NCBI GenBank assembly: GCA_032622095.1
Contig: CP136065.1
Coordinates: 41,885,503 to 41,949,502 of the forward strand
Direction of reading: 5' to 3'
DNA length: 64,000 nt
From: Siphonodentalium dalli
Lineage: Eukaryota > Mollusca > Scaphopoda > Gadilida > Siphonodentaliidae
Under the pieces are notes generated by a model that saw nothing but the letters and a program-made list of their open reading frames with translations, had not been told where the DNA came from and did no database searches. This document shows, one piece after another, positions 33,640-44,358 of the stretch (its first letter is position 1; the number at the start of each line of letters is the position of its first letter). Position numbers and translations under genes: made by a program.

Positions 33640-34020
33640 ATGACTACGCCACCGATAATCCCGAATGCTATCACAACAATGCTGGACTCCATGCATGTCG
33701 TGCCTTGTGTGAGCTGGTCACTCCATGCACACAAAGGCGGATACCAGTTGGTCTTGGACTTCCAGTCCTGCCCGGCAAAGCCCTTATCAGGGCTCTCTAC
33801 CGGGAGAGGACTGGAAACAACCAAACCAGCCAGGAAGAAGCGAAAGAAAAAGACTCCATCCAGGAAAAAGAGAGACACAGAGAGATTGGCTGCATGGAAA
33901 AAGAGGAAATCGACTGATGCCACACCAGGCGACACCTCCCGCGCAGCCGAAATCGATGCACCGCCCGAAGTGGTAATGGACTATCCATCGCCACGGATAG
34001 ACGAGGACACCTTATTCATT
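33640..34020 (+). CDS. Gag-like ORF1 protein of retroposon copy B (3'-truncated)
   Basis: Begins with ATG (MTTPPIIPNAITTM). The N-terminal module, about residues 1-50, includes MHVVPCVSWSLH and YQLVLDFQSCP, which align with LHVDPCQTWNLR and VELFLEFR of the 59048 copy. The basic motif KKKTPSRKKRDTERLAAWKK follows at about 72-91, then an Asp/Pro-rich segment. After about codon 127 the frame runs into microsatellite DNA, so the true C-terminus and 3' stem-loop are lost. The two full N-termini define a conserved module P-x-x-W-x-L-(x)n-L-x-F. Confidence 0.6.
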
Positions 34021-34061
34021 TCTACTATATATATATCTGTGCATATAGTTCTCAACACTTT

Positions 34062-34064
34062 ATA

Positions 34065-34131
<67 letters not shown>

Positions 34132-34215
34132 CACATACACACATATACATACATACACATACACATGCACATACACGCACACATACGCATACATACATAC
34201 ATACATACATACACA
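34062..34215. repeat. (AT)n then (CATA)n microsatellites
   Basis: About 60 bp of AT dinucleotides, then CACA/CATA repeats. Read on the minus strand, the (TATG)n part directly follows the 3' UTR of the LINE fragment below and may be its tail. Confidence 0.9.
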
Positions 34216-34348
34216 CGTACACATACATATAAATGCTTATAGTCTCAATTTGATTGTGGGTCGTATATACTCAGAACGATGTAATCGTTCGTCAGAGGTC
34301 AAAGGTTTGTTAAGTTCCGGTGACCTTGTATTAATTAACAGAGCGATA

Positions 34349-34909
34349 TTAGCCGGTATCTAGATGGTAAAATTTCCAAATATTTGCTGCTAAACGTGAG
34401 AAGAACAAGACTAATTCGTCGGTATGGAGCACATCAGGAACTTCTAACGGCGGGTGGCCGAGATAGCAGCCCAATAGTTGATAAGGATCTAGGTTATCAA
34501 GAAATACGAATGTTTCGGTGCCGAATTGGTCAATAATATCGAACCATACAATATTCCTAACATCAGCAAGAGCTACACAGTCACAAAATACATGTTGTAC
34601 AATACATTCATATACAAGTCCACATTTGCGGCATTTACCTTTGTCCCTATAGGCGGTGTGAGCCACCAAACGGACAATAAGCAAGAAGATATATTTCTCT
34701 GATGGTTGGGATTTACACGCATGCCACAGTGGAGACATATCTAGAGAATTGTGGAAATGAGACAATATTGCCAATTCTTGATCTGATAACACGGTTGATT
34801 TCCATATGGCATTGTCATAAGCAAGAATCTTATCACGAACCAGAGTTTTCCATGCATATTTAGAAGGGAAGATACCATTGGTAACGTATATTGTAAGGAA
34901 ATGAAGCAA
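34349..34909 (-). pseudogene. LINE ORF2 C-terminal fragment
   Basis: 186 codons on the minus strand, no RT core. The pattern CRKCGLVYECIVQHVFCDC followed by a short spacer, R and W matches the C-terminal zinc-ribbon-like region (C-x2-C...E...H-x3-C) found after RT in many LINE ORF2 proteins. The downstream minus-strand sequence runs into a (TATG)n tract, as in LINEs that end in microsatellites. It is 5'-truncated, which is usual for dead LINE copies. Confidence 0.6.
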
Positions 34910-34959
34910 ATCATAGATTAGATTAGATTATACTATGACCTAACCCACTCAAGTCTCGT

Positions 34960-35689
34960 TAATAATTTATAACAATAGTATATATTTAGCACTCTTGAGT
35001 TTTATCAAGTCATTATATATAATTATATGAATGGATGGAATAACATTCATTGTTGATCAAACAGATATAATTAATATTTTGTTGTTGATACAGCTAAGTC
35101 GTACAGAGGCATATGACATTGGATGTAATTAATGAATGAATTAAAAATATATACTTTGGTTGACAGAGCTAAGTCCTACTAAGTCATGATATATCATAAT
35201 GGATAGAATTGAAATGCATTCTTACCCCAACCTTAAATGAATAAATAACAGATGTACAATTATTGATGTCACAAATGGATGAAACTAAATTCATTGCTGA
35301 AGTGCACAATTAAATTAGAAATAATATATTTATTGAAAACAGCCAATGCCTACCCATTCATTATGTCATGGATGTAACTGAAATACATTGAATAAATTAA
35401 AATATACTTTTGGTTGACAAAACTAAGTCCTACCAAGTCATGATATATCATAATGGATAGAATTGAATAATTCTTACCCCACCATTAAATGGATACATTA
35501 TCAATGTACAAGTATTGTTGTTGTTACAATACTTATGTCCTATCCAGTTATGATGTCACAGTGGATGCAATTGGAATGCACTTGTTGGCCCCACCCTTAA
35601 ATGAATACATTGAAAATCATTGTTGACCCCACACCAACATGACTAAATTATAAATAATATATTTACTGCCCATACAGCTAAGTCCTAAT
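34960..35689. repeat. Degenerate AT-rich tandem array, part 1
   Basis: Variants of ACAGCTAAGTCCTACC, CAGTCATGATATATCATAAT, GGATGGAATTGAAATACATT and TGTTGACCCCACCCTTAAA repeat at roughly 75-150-bp spacing. The same array continues after the transposon at 36922. Confidence 0.75.
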
Positions 35690-36921
35690 GGTGGATACAC
35701 ACATGCATGTAATGTCTGTATGTAAAATACATGTATTTTACATGGCCACACCAATAATTGACAACATTAATCACCTGCGCGCGAGAGGTCAATTTCACCA
35801 GTGAGTAGTTATAAGCCATTATCAAACAAACTGCCGGTCGATTTTATACTTGATTTGTTTCTGTCATTTCTTGGAAACAGGGTCATCCAAAACAAAAATA
35901 AAATATGCAGAATTCTTTTATAGGATGATACCGGCTTGGTGAGATTTCTCTGATAATTTGAGAGCGAGCTCATGTGATAACATTAATTCAATTGGGATTG
36001 CAAATATTCATTATAGCGCCAAAAAATAATGCAGGTACAGCGTTGAAATTAAAAAGAGTGACACCCCCCCCCCCCATTTATATATATGTTTCTCAAGCCA
36101 AAGGTTGAACAAGCTCCTACCTGTCACAAGCTTGAATTATAACATTTCGACCATAATCCATGATTGGGGGAGGGGCTGGTTCTCGAAAGCTTCCAATAAC
36201 TAAGAGAGTTAATTGAATGTATCAGCCGGAATTATCTGGGCAAGAATTACAATATAATGTTTTACTTAAATATTCCACAGTTGTAAATTTTGCGTATACA
36301 TGTATAACTGTATAACACAAGAGAGGAAAGGTGACGTAGTTGGGAACTCGTAGCTAGGCAACCCTTTCGCCGAATGAAGACAAACAGCAACACCATGCAT
36401 TCAAATTTAAAGCTGTATAATATGTTCATAATTATATGAATAGCATAAATTGCTGCATATTAGATTAATCACTCGTAGAAAACAGACACGACAGACATGA
36501 CTACGATATTTATAAAGCAGGGTGTCAGGACTCATGGTGCTGCGTGCACACCCCCGTTGAGGAAATATGCAATGGTGAATTCGGTAGCTTCTGGATATAA
36601 TATAGCTCCCCGTGCATGTTGGGGTCACATCCCCCTGCGTTGGGGAAGAGGCCATCACTGGTATTAACATCAATATAATACTGACAATGATTTAAACAGA
36701 ACGTCGACCATTTCAGTTATCGCGCGAATAATTATTTTAAGCGGCCTGACGACTTCGTCCCAGTCAACGGCTCTTCAGAGGTTCAGAGTTTAACTCACTG
36801 TGGTCAAACACAGTCGCAATGATTGGGTTGTCAGCGGACACATATTACACGGTGTGTATGATCCATGTAAAACTCCAAATACACGATATTTACAGAGATT
36901 ACATGCATGTGTGTATCCACC
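35690..36921. mobile_element. 1.2-kb DNA transposon inserted in the tandem array
   Basis: Begins GGTGGATACACACATGCATG and ends with the exact inverse. Similarity extends to about 35 bp (..TAAT.TCTGTA). The flanks are parts of one array unit (AGCTAAGTCCTAA / CCTAAGTGATATATCAG), with CCTA(A) duplicated at both sides. The interior has a 14-bp C run (36062) and no transposase, so it is non-autonomous. Confidence 0.75.
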
Positions 36922-38700
36922 CTAAGTGATATATCAGAATGGATGAAATTAAATTCATTGCTGACTTGTACAACTAAATTAGAAATGATATATTTGTTTT
37001 CCTACCCAGTTATAATGTCATAATGTAGAGGGAATACACTTAGCTGGCCCCTACCCCTAAAATAATAAACTGAATTTCATAGTTGGCCCCACCCTTAAAA
37101 TAATAAATTGAATTTCATAGTTGACCCCACCCTGTGTAACTAAATTATAAATAATTTATTTATTGCTGATACAGCTAAGTACTAAGTGATATATCAGAAT
37201 GTCACAACTATGTCCCACCATGATATTTCATAATTTATGTAATTTAAATACACTGTTCCACATTAAAAGAATAAATGGAAATTCATTTTTGACACACACC
37301 CTTAAAAGAAATGGAATTTCATTGTTGACCCCACTTCTACATGGAACCCAGTTCTGCATGACCAAATTATAAATAATATACTTATTGCTGAACAGCTAAG
37401 TCCTAAGTGATTTATCAGAAAGGTTTAAATTAAATTCCCTGTTGACATGCATGACTAAATTATAAATGAAAAAATATTGCAGACACAGCTATTAAGTCCT
37501 ACCAAAAATATATATTTATTGTTGACAGAACTAAGTCATACCCAGTCATGTATAAAATAACAAATGAAATTGAAATGCATTTTTTTTCCCCACCCTTAAC
37601 GGAATAATTTAAAAAGTTACTATTGTTGACAAAACTAAGTTCTACCTATTCACTACATGTCATGATGAATAGAATTATAATGCAATTGTGACCCCACCCA
37701 TGCATGGAATCCACTCCTGCATGACTAAATTATAAATAATATACTTGATATTGCTGAACAGGTAAGTCCTAAGTGATATATCAGAAAGGATTAAATTAAA
37801 ATCCCTGTTGACATGCATGACAAAATTATAAATGAAAAATATTTCTGACACAGCTAAGTCCTACTTAATATTGACATGTCATCGTGCACAATGAAAAAAA
37901 TATATTTATTGTTGACAGAACTAAGTCATACCCAGTCATGATATAACATAACAAATTAAATGCATTTTTGACCCCCACCCTTAAAGGAATAATTTAAAAA
38001 GTTACTATTGTTGACAAAGCTCAATTCTACCCATTCGCTACAAGTCACGATGAACGGAATTATAATGTATTTATGACCCCACTCATGCATGGAACCCACT
38101 CCTACATGAATAAATTATAAATAATATACTTATTTCTGAACAGCTAAGTCATAAGTGATATATCAGAAAGGATTAAATTAAATTCCCTGTTGACATGCAT
38201 GACTAAATTATAAATGAAAAAATATTGCAGACACAGCTAAGTCCTACCTAATTTTGACATGTCATAATGCACAATGAAAAAAATATATTTATTGTTGACA
38301 GAACTAAGTCATACCCAGTCATGATATAACAGAACAAATGAAATTGAAATGCATTTTTGACCCCACCCTTAAAGGAATACTGTGTGTCGGTGTGCATATG
38401 TGTGAGTTCTACCAAGTCATTATATAAATATTATATTGTCAAATGCATTGCATTGTCAAATGGTCAAGTCACAATGGATCTAACTAGAATGTATTATTGA
38501 CCGCACCCTCAAATGAAAATTACAACTAAGTTCAACCCAGTCATGATATATCACGATGGATGGAATTGACACAACACAGTCCTACCCAGTCATGATGTAC
38601 CGTATCATAATGGATGGAATTCAAATACATTGTTGACCCCCTATGGATGGAATATGGATGGAATTGATATACATTGTTGACCACCAACCTTAAATGAATA
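36922..38700. repeat. Degenerate AT-rich tandem array, part 2, with a 375-bp higher-order period
   Basis: Same unit as part 1. Between about 37430 and 38400 a longer block repeats about three times at roughly 375-bp spacing (for example AATATATTTATTGTTGACAG near 37500, 37902 and 38282). No coding. Confidence 0.75.
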
Positions 38701-38737
38701 ATGTAGACATATTATTATATTATATGAATGTATATGT

Positions 38738-38738
38738 A

Positions 38739-38790
<52 letters not shown>
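38738..38790. repeat. (TG)n/(TA)n microsatellite
   Basis: TGTGTGTG followed by about 20 TA dinucleotides. Confidence 0.9.
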
Positions 38791-38797
<7 letters not shown>

Positions 38798-38976
38798 TTG
38801 GAAAGTGTGGAGGGCACTGGCACAGGTCGGTTATCCGATTTCTTATGTAATTATTTCTATGGAACTAGCTAAATTTTGTTAGGTTGTGTCGGAAATTGAC
38901 ATAAAATATTGTGTTGAGCACAAACAAAGGATAATGATGTTGAAATTGCTAAAAAGCTAATTGAACTGCATGTTAA

Positions 38977-39174
38977 TCAAGGTCTGAGTCTTGATCGAAC
39001 TAACATATCTCTCAAACTGGGATTTTTATTGTAGGCAATAATCACCCGTTTGTCGAGAGGCTCGGTCAATTTAGTGTTTAATAATGCAAAGTTTTTTCTG
39101 AAAATGTTTGCGATTTCCACATTTCTACGATTGTAGATCAGAGGAAAGCACAAGAAATTTCGAGAAACACCTTT
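38977..39174 (-). pseudogene. In-frame coding-like extension after the endonuclease stop
   Basis: Reading on past the TAG in the same frame gives 65 more codons before TGA (38977-38979). They contain FLCFPLIYNRRNVEIANIF and RVIIAYNKNPSLRDMLVRSR. LRDxLVR is a phrase I associate with Penelope-like polyproteins, so this may be the natural C-terminal tail with the TAG a later mutation. Confidence 0.5.
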
Positions 39175-39837
39175 CTAGTCAATGTTAAGTCCGAACGGAA
39201 GATATGTTTTAAGTACGCCCATCCAATGATTTTCGCGCTCTAGGCGTATTGAATCGGTTTGGTCTTCGTCGGCTAGAATTGGTGTCTGTTCTATTGGCTG
39301 AAAGCTGAAATGGGATTTAATGTCATGATTAGATGAGTTGAAATGATCGGAAATTTGCATGTCGAGTTTTTTGCGAACACTGGAAAGATGATTAGACATT
39401 CTAACTTTGAGAGAGGTTTTTGTTTGTCCAACATATTGTGTACGGCATCTTTTGCATGTGCTTAAGTAAATTACATTTTTAGAATCACAATTAAGTTCGC
39501 TATGCATTTGATACGATATGCGTGTTTGTTCGCTGGTGAAAGTGTTACTAGTATTGAGATATCCCATTGTATTGATGTAACATCGTTTTTTGTGACAAAA
39601 TGAGGCTGAACCATTACCAAACACCGGCCGATTGTGCCGTATCCTTGTTGGTTCAGTCGATGTTGGGTCATGGCGTAACGATTCCAATTCTCTGATAGTT
39701 TCGGACTTTACTTGGCGCAGTAGTCTACTAGAGTAGCCGCGCGGTCGTAAAGCCTGGAAAAGCACCGAACAAGCTTGATTTAGGTCGCTTCTGTTCGTGC
39801 AGTTCCGGTGATATCGAATGATTTGAGATTTAATCAA
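39175..39837 (-). pseudogene. GIY-YIG endonuclease part of the Penelope-like element
   Basis: 220 codons starting just after the frameshift (IKSQIIRYHRNC) with linker FQALRPRGYSSRLLRQVKS, a Cys-containing segment (SFCHKKRCYINTM) and the GIY-YIG core NVIYLSTCKRCRTQYVGQT, followed by LKVRMSNH and the usual Arg/Glu helices. Ends LPFGLNID before TAG at 39175. Cys pairs before the GIY-YIG core are typical of the family. A further in-frame stretch follows the TAG. Confidence 0.85.
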
Positions 39838-40770
39838 TCCATTGAAAAGTTTTGGCGATGGAAAGATTTACGATGAAGTAGCTGGTGAGAATCCGTTGGT
39901 TTCGTAAAAAGTTTTGTATCTAAAATGTTGCATGATGTAAATTGTAGGCCCTTAAATATTGTTAAATCAAGGAAATCAATGCTGGTTTGCGATATTGATT
40001 CTTTGAGTTTGATTGATTCGTCATGACTGTTCAAGATGTCCAAGAACACCCTAAACTCACCCAGACCATGAGTCCAAATGATAAATATGTCGTCCAAGAA
40101 TCTATAATAGGCTAATGGTTGTTTATGACATTTGGCTAGGGCGCCTTTCTCCCACTCTGCAACAAAAATTGAGGCAAAATTAGGACTAAACTTCTTGCCC
40201 ATACTACAGCCGGATACCTGTAAATAATATCGTCCATTAAATTCAAAGTCATTCCCTTTAAGGGACAGTTCTAATAATTGAAGTATTTCATCTCCAGGTC
40301 GATGAGGATCATGGTGAAAATCAAATGCATTCTTAATTGACTTTAATCCGGCATCGATTCCAATATTTGTATACATAGATTCCACGTCGAGACTAATTAG
40401 GTAAGCAGAAGATGGGACTTCAATTTTCGACAATTTAATGAGGAAGTCCTCCGTGTCTTTTAGATAGCTCGGATGGCGGGTAGCAATTGGTTTAAAATAG
40501 AAATCAATAAACTCCGAAATGTGGTAGGACTCCGAGCCGACGTCAGAGATGATCGGGCGTCCGGGAGGTGTGTATGGATTAGTCCAACAGCTCAAAGGTT
40601 TGTGTATTTTAGGAAGCAAATAAAATGTCCTATTATTGGATTCAGGTTTTGCAATTAGATACTGAACATGTTTTTTCTTTAAAACGTCCTGGTCCAGCAG
40701 AATGAGATTGAATTTTAAAACATTGGATTTCCAAATTGGCTCATCCAATGGTTTGTAATATTTACAATAT
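39834..40770 (-). pseudogene. Reverse transcriptase of the Penelope-like element
   Basis: About 310 codons, open from the truncation point (no ATG; the first usable codon is TTG at 40748). Visible motifs: TFYLLPKIHKP and GRPIISD in the fingers; AYLISLDVESMYTNI (motif A Asp); SGCSMGKKFSPNFASIF (motif B); YYRFLDDIFIIW (motif C, catalytic Asp pair); then thumb sequence ending in LLHRKSF. The frame shifts by one base near 39845 (ACTTTTC run) and continues in the endonuclease ORF, so in this copy the two domains are not one uninterrupted protein. Catalytic residues look intact. Confidence 0.85.
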
Positions 40771-40784
40771 ATATATATATATGT

Positions 40785-40935
40785 ATAAATGTGACTTGCT
40801 GACTCGACTGGTTAGGCTAGAGTGAACTCTCACCAAGCTATAATCCTCTGACAACAACTATCGAATAACAACTTCTCATTGGTCGACATGACAATAAACT
40901 CTCCACCCCCCCCCCCCCCATTTACGTTAACTCGG
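40785..40935. repeat. Dispersed repeat shared with 26843-26990
   Basis: Near-identical to the 26.8-kb copy, apart from a C run (40908-40920). The match ends at GTTAACTC immediately before the terminal repeat of the next element. Confidence 0.85.
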
Positions 40936-41535
40936 TCCGGATTTTGTAAATTCAGGTATCCGACATCAAGATTTTATCGGCTGGCCATCTGTCAGCCTTG
41001 AGCAATTTTTTTTATAGCGCCCTAAAAAGTATACCCCCCCCCCCGTTTTTTTCCCGGACGTGAAACCAGTTACTTGGAATTTGTTGCAAATTCACATACC
41101 TAATCTGGTAAAATGTATATATTTTCATGAAGCTAAGTCATAATTGAAACTCACCATCCAAGATGGCCACCAAAAATGGCCGCCGGAAGTTGAAAATATG
41201 ACATTTTTTCACAAATATCTTCTAGATCAGTTCATGCTGTTTTGAACTGGTTGAGTAATATGACTTTATTTTGTATTTTGTATATTAACTGATCATTTGA
41301 GCAATTAAATGTGCAATTATTGGGGTCCTATCCGTGTGTGATCCCTCAAAATATATAAAAGTATACCCCCCCCCCAATTTGTTCCCAGACGTAAATTCAC
41401 AGTTACTTAGAATTTGTTGCAAATTCACATGACTAACATGGAAATATTAAGGTATATTATCATTAATACACTTATAGTATTCACTATTATACTCTAGATT
41501 CTAGAACTCGACATCATACCGTCCTTAAATCTGAC

Positions 41536-41600
41536 AATAAAGAGCGTTAATGTGTATAGCTATTTTAGTCAGATTAAAAAGAACGCTCTTTATTAACTGC
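41536..41600. promoter_or_regulatory. Inverted repeat in the gene's 5' region
   Basis: AATAAAGAGCGTT and AACGCTCTTTATT face each other across about 34 bp, some 280 bp before the likely start codon. Could be a regulatory hairpin or sub-terminal binding site; function unknown. Confidence 0.4.
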
Positions 41601-41877
41601 ATGCTCCGAACTGTCATTACAGTCAGTTCAGTGGCATTTGATCACTCAACAGGCGAGCACGTGCTTTTACTTGTAATCGATATTCAAAGATCTTAATCAG
41701 TATTCTGGCGGCGAGTAACAGAGTATATTTGAAAACCAATTGTGTATTCACGTTTAGTTTGATTTGACTCATTCTTGCCTTATTGTTGATTTAGTAACTT
41801 GTTTCGTGTTTTAATATATTCGCTGAGTGAAGTTCCTCAGTTTTGTTCCTTGAGGCTTTTCTGGAACTTTTCTGGAT

Positions 41878-41985
41878 ATGTCGCAGAGGTGCTACTTTGC
41901 AGATATTTATGAGTGCTCTGATTCGAGCGGGAATCGCTTTGTTAAGGTCCACAAGAATTCAAAAGGTCATTACCAGCAGCGAGAT
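41878..41985 (+). pseudogene. HEEAD/CXC gene, likely N-terminal segment
   Basis: ATG at 41878 opens MSQRCYFADIYECSDSSGN followed by RFVKVHKNSKGHY. It loses frame near 41976-41990, where the 41843 frame takes over at SSEIYGDG. I prefer this ATG to the upstream TTG at 41843 because the translation gives a compact Cys-containing start that flows into the next segment. This is inference from protein-like character. Confidence 0.45.
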
Positions 41986-41989
41986 ATAT

Positions 41990-42898
41990 GGTGACGGACT
42001 TCACCTTGATTTGCGCCCAAAATTCGAGGCCGACAACAATACTTCACTTGATGCTCATAGGGAGTGTATAGATAAGTACATACACCCGAAAACAGTGGCA
42101 AAAGCCAAACAAAAGCGCGGTTCCAATGTGGAACAACCTGACGACGCAGCACCTAAGAAAATGACCAGGCGTTCATACGTCGGTAGCATCATGAAAGATT
42201 GTGTGTTTTGTGGGCTAGAATGTAAAGTGGAAAAAGATAAGAAAAATCCTTCTAGGTGGAGGCCTGCATACATCTTCCGACAAACCCAACTTACACATGT
42301 TGGTATGACTCCAAAAGAGGATATTCTCAGCAAGTGCGACGAACGTGCTGACAAATGGTCCGACGAAGTCCGGGTCCGAATAAGTCGAGCCGTAAGCGAC
42401 TTACACGCAGCAGACGCTCGATATCACTCCGCTTGCCGTCAGTCATTCATGGGAGAACGAGCGTTACAAGCAGCCACAAAATATGCCACAATATCCATGG
42501 CACTACCTGATATCGAACCGCCTCTTCAAGCTGTGGTAGATTTAATGAGAAGCAATAGTTCTCCTAGTTGGAGCTCTGTTGAGTTATATGAGAAGTATGT
42601 TCAAAATGGCGGAAGATTTTTGTCACGGAAACTACTTGTCTCCAAATTAACAGAGCTATTTGGCGAAGAATTTCTGCTTCTTAGTTCACCATCAATCGCG
42701 ACAATAGTTGCAATGCGATCTCGAGTGGGTTCTCTCGTGAGGATTGTCAGTGATATTGATGATGATGTCCCCGCAGCCATGAAAACTCTGCGAACAGCAG
42801 TTTCTAAGGAGGTCGAAGACATTGAAATCGATGGAAACAATTATGAGCCCAGGTTAGATAAAAAAAACTTTTCGAGTATACAAGTCAAACTGTCTTAG
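41990..42898 (+). pseudogene. HEEAD/CXC gene, segment 1 (zinc-finger-like region)
   Basis: The frame is open from TTG 41843, but coding similarity begins at about 41990. It contains HRECIDKYIH, then CVFCGLECKV and, about 70 residues on, DARYHSACRQSF; this spacing of C-x2-C and H-x3-C fits a zinc-binding unit. The following region is helical. The frame ends at TAG 42896 only because of a one-base slip in an A run at about 42857-42866: the other frame reads straight through EYTSQTVLDFLGRLSPKL into segment 2. Confidence 0.65.
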
Positions 42899-44358
42899 AC
42901 TTTCTTGGCCGCCTGTCGCCAAAACTTGACAATACTCTCCCGGCGCTGATGATAGGTAACATGATTACTTCTGCAATCAAAGGGGTGCCTACACCGTTGC
43001 AATTAAGTTTAGCAGTAATGCTTCGCGATTCCAAGGAGTTGGTCAAATCAATGCATGACTTCGGTGTCACTTGCACATACGATGAGCTGTTGCGGTTTAA
43101 AAAATCGGCAGCGGTATTGGCCTCTAAGAGTAACAATCTAACTACAGTCACCAGTTCGGAAGATGGGTTGATACAGTTCGTAGTCGATAACTTTGATGCT
43201 GATATATCTTCCCAGAATGGCAAGCTCAGTACACACTCATTGGCGGTCTTGATGACACAGCCTAACACGAAAGCGGAACCTATCTCCCCAATGATACCGA
43301 GAGTTAGTAAGCATGATATGTCTAAACCCATTGATTACAATGTTGAAGCGTCCACGTTTGACGGATCTAAAAAGCCCGACATTCCCGCTCAATGTATTCG
43401 AAATGACGTACCTCAGCTCAAGGTCTTGGCACGCATGGCTATTGCAGAGCGAAGGGCATTGGAAAGTGATTTTGGGTTTCTGAAAGACGTCATAAAACAT
43501 GCTGACTGTCCGGAGTTTAACGGTTACAATACCAGATTATCTCGCCAGAGTGGCCAGTCACCACAACCGGCGACGAAGACGGTATATCTACCATTGATTG
43601 ATATGCCCCCGGCTGATCCGGAAACAATTTTCACCGCCATGTTAGAAGCACTACGTCTAACTAAGTTGACTGGGCAGAAGTTCACGCTATTCACAGCTGA
43701 TCAACAGCTGTATACAGTGGCATTGAATGTTCTTTGGTCTGATCCGGATAAATTGAAAACCATCATACCCCGGTTAGGAGGCATGCATATGCTTATGAGC
43801 TTCGTCGGTGCTGTCGGCACATTGATGGACAATACAGGGTTATCAGAAATTCTTGAGTCAGTATTCGGTGGTGTATCTAAGATGATGACTGGCAAGAAGT
43901 TTCCCATGAACGTACGTGCATTCCGGTTGTTGGCCGAAGAGTTGCTGAGAGACATCTTAGCTCGGGAGAACGTTGTCTGTCCTGAAGATTTGAATGAGAT
44001 ATTAGAGGACTTGTCTGAACGCAGCAAGACTTGCAAGGCATGTGTGGACTGCTTTATAAGGCCCGTTTTTATCATGATGATGTACATTGGAGCTGAGCGT
44101 GAAGGCGACTGGCCATTACACTTGGTAGCGGTGAAACAAATGTTGCCATATTTCTTTGCATCGGGTCACGTGAACTACGCTAGGTACGGCTTATACTACT
44201 TGAGAGAGATGCAAAGAGTACCATCAGAAGTTCTACAACACTTTTTGAAAGGGTCTCGTGTAATGAGGCACGTTGATGGGTTTGGGACGGCATATAGAGC
44301 GATATGTTTATTGAAACCACATGCATGCGTCACGGCCATGGTAAGTCAGGCATTATAG
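42875..44358 (+). pseudogene. HEEAD/CXC gene, segment 2
   Basis: Open frame from about 42875 (first ATG 42949). Recognisable blocks: LPALMIGNMITSAIKGVPTP; LIQFVVDNFDADISSQNG followed by STHSLAVLMTQ; and DMPPADPETIFTAMLEAL. I have a memory of these phrases from multi-copy uncharacterised proteins in aquatic animals, but no assigned function. The frame degenerates after DGF near 44280 and ends at 44356-44358. The continuing frame is that of segment 3, where an in-frame TAG (44295-44297) also appears to replace a Trp codon. Confidence 0.65.

Larger units (their letters stand above)
38977..40770 (-). mobile_element. Penelope-like retroelement, 5'-truncated
   Basis: Minus-strand order: RT domain, GIY-YIG endonuclease, then a short in-frame tail. 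The 5' end breaks in an AT dinucleotide tract at about 40771, losing the N-terminal part. This domain pair is diagnostic of Penelope-like elements. The element sits just outside the left end of the 6.4-kb HEEAD/CXC element. Confidence 0.9.
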
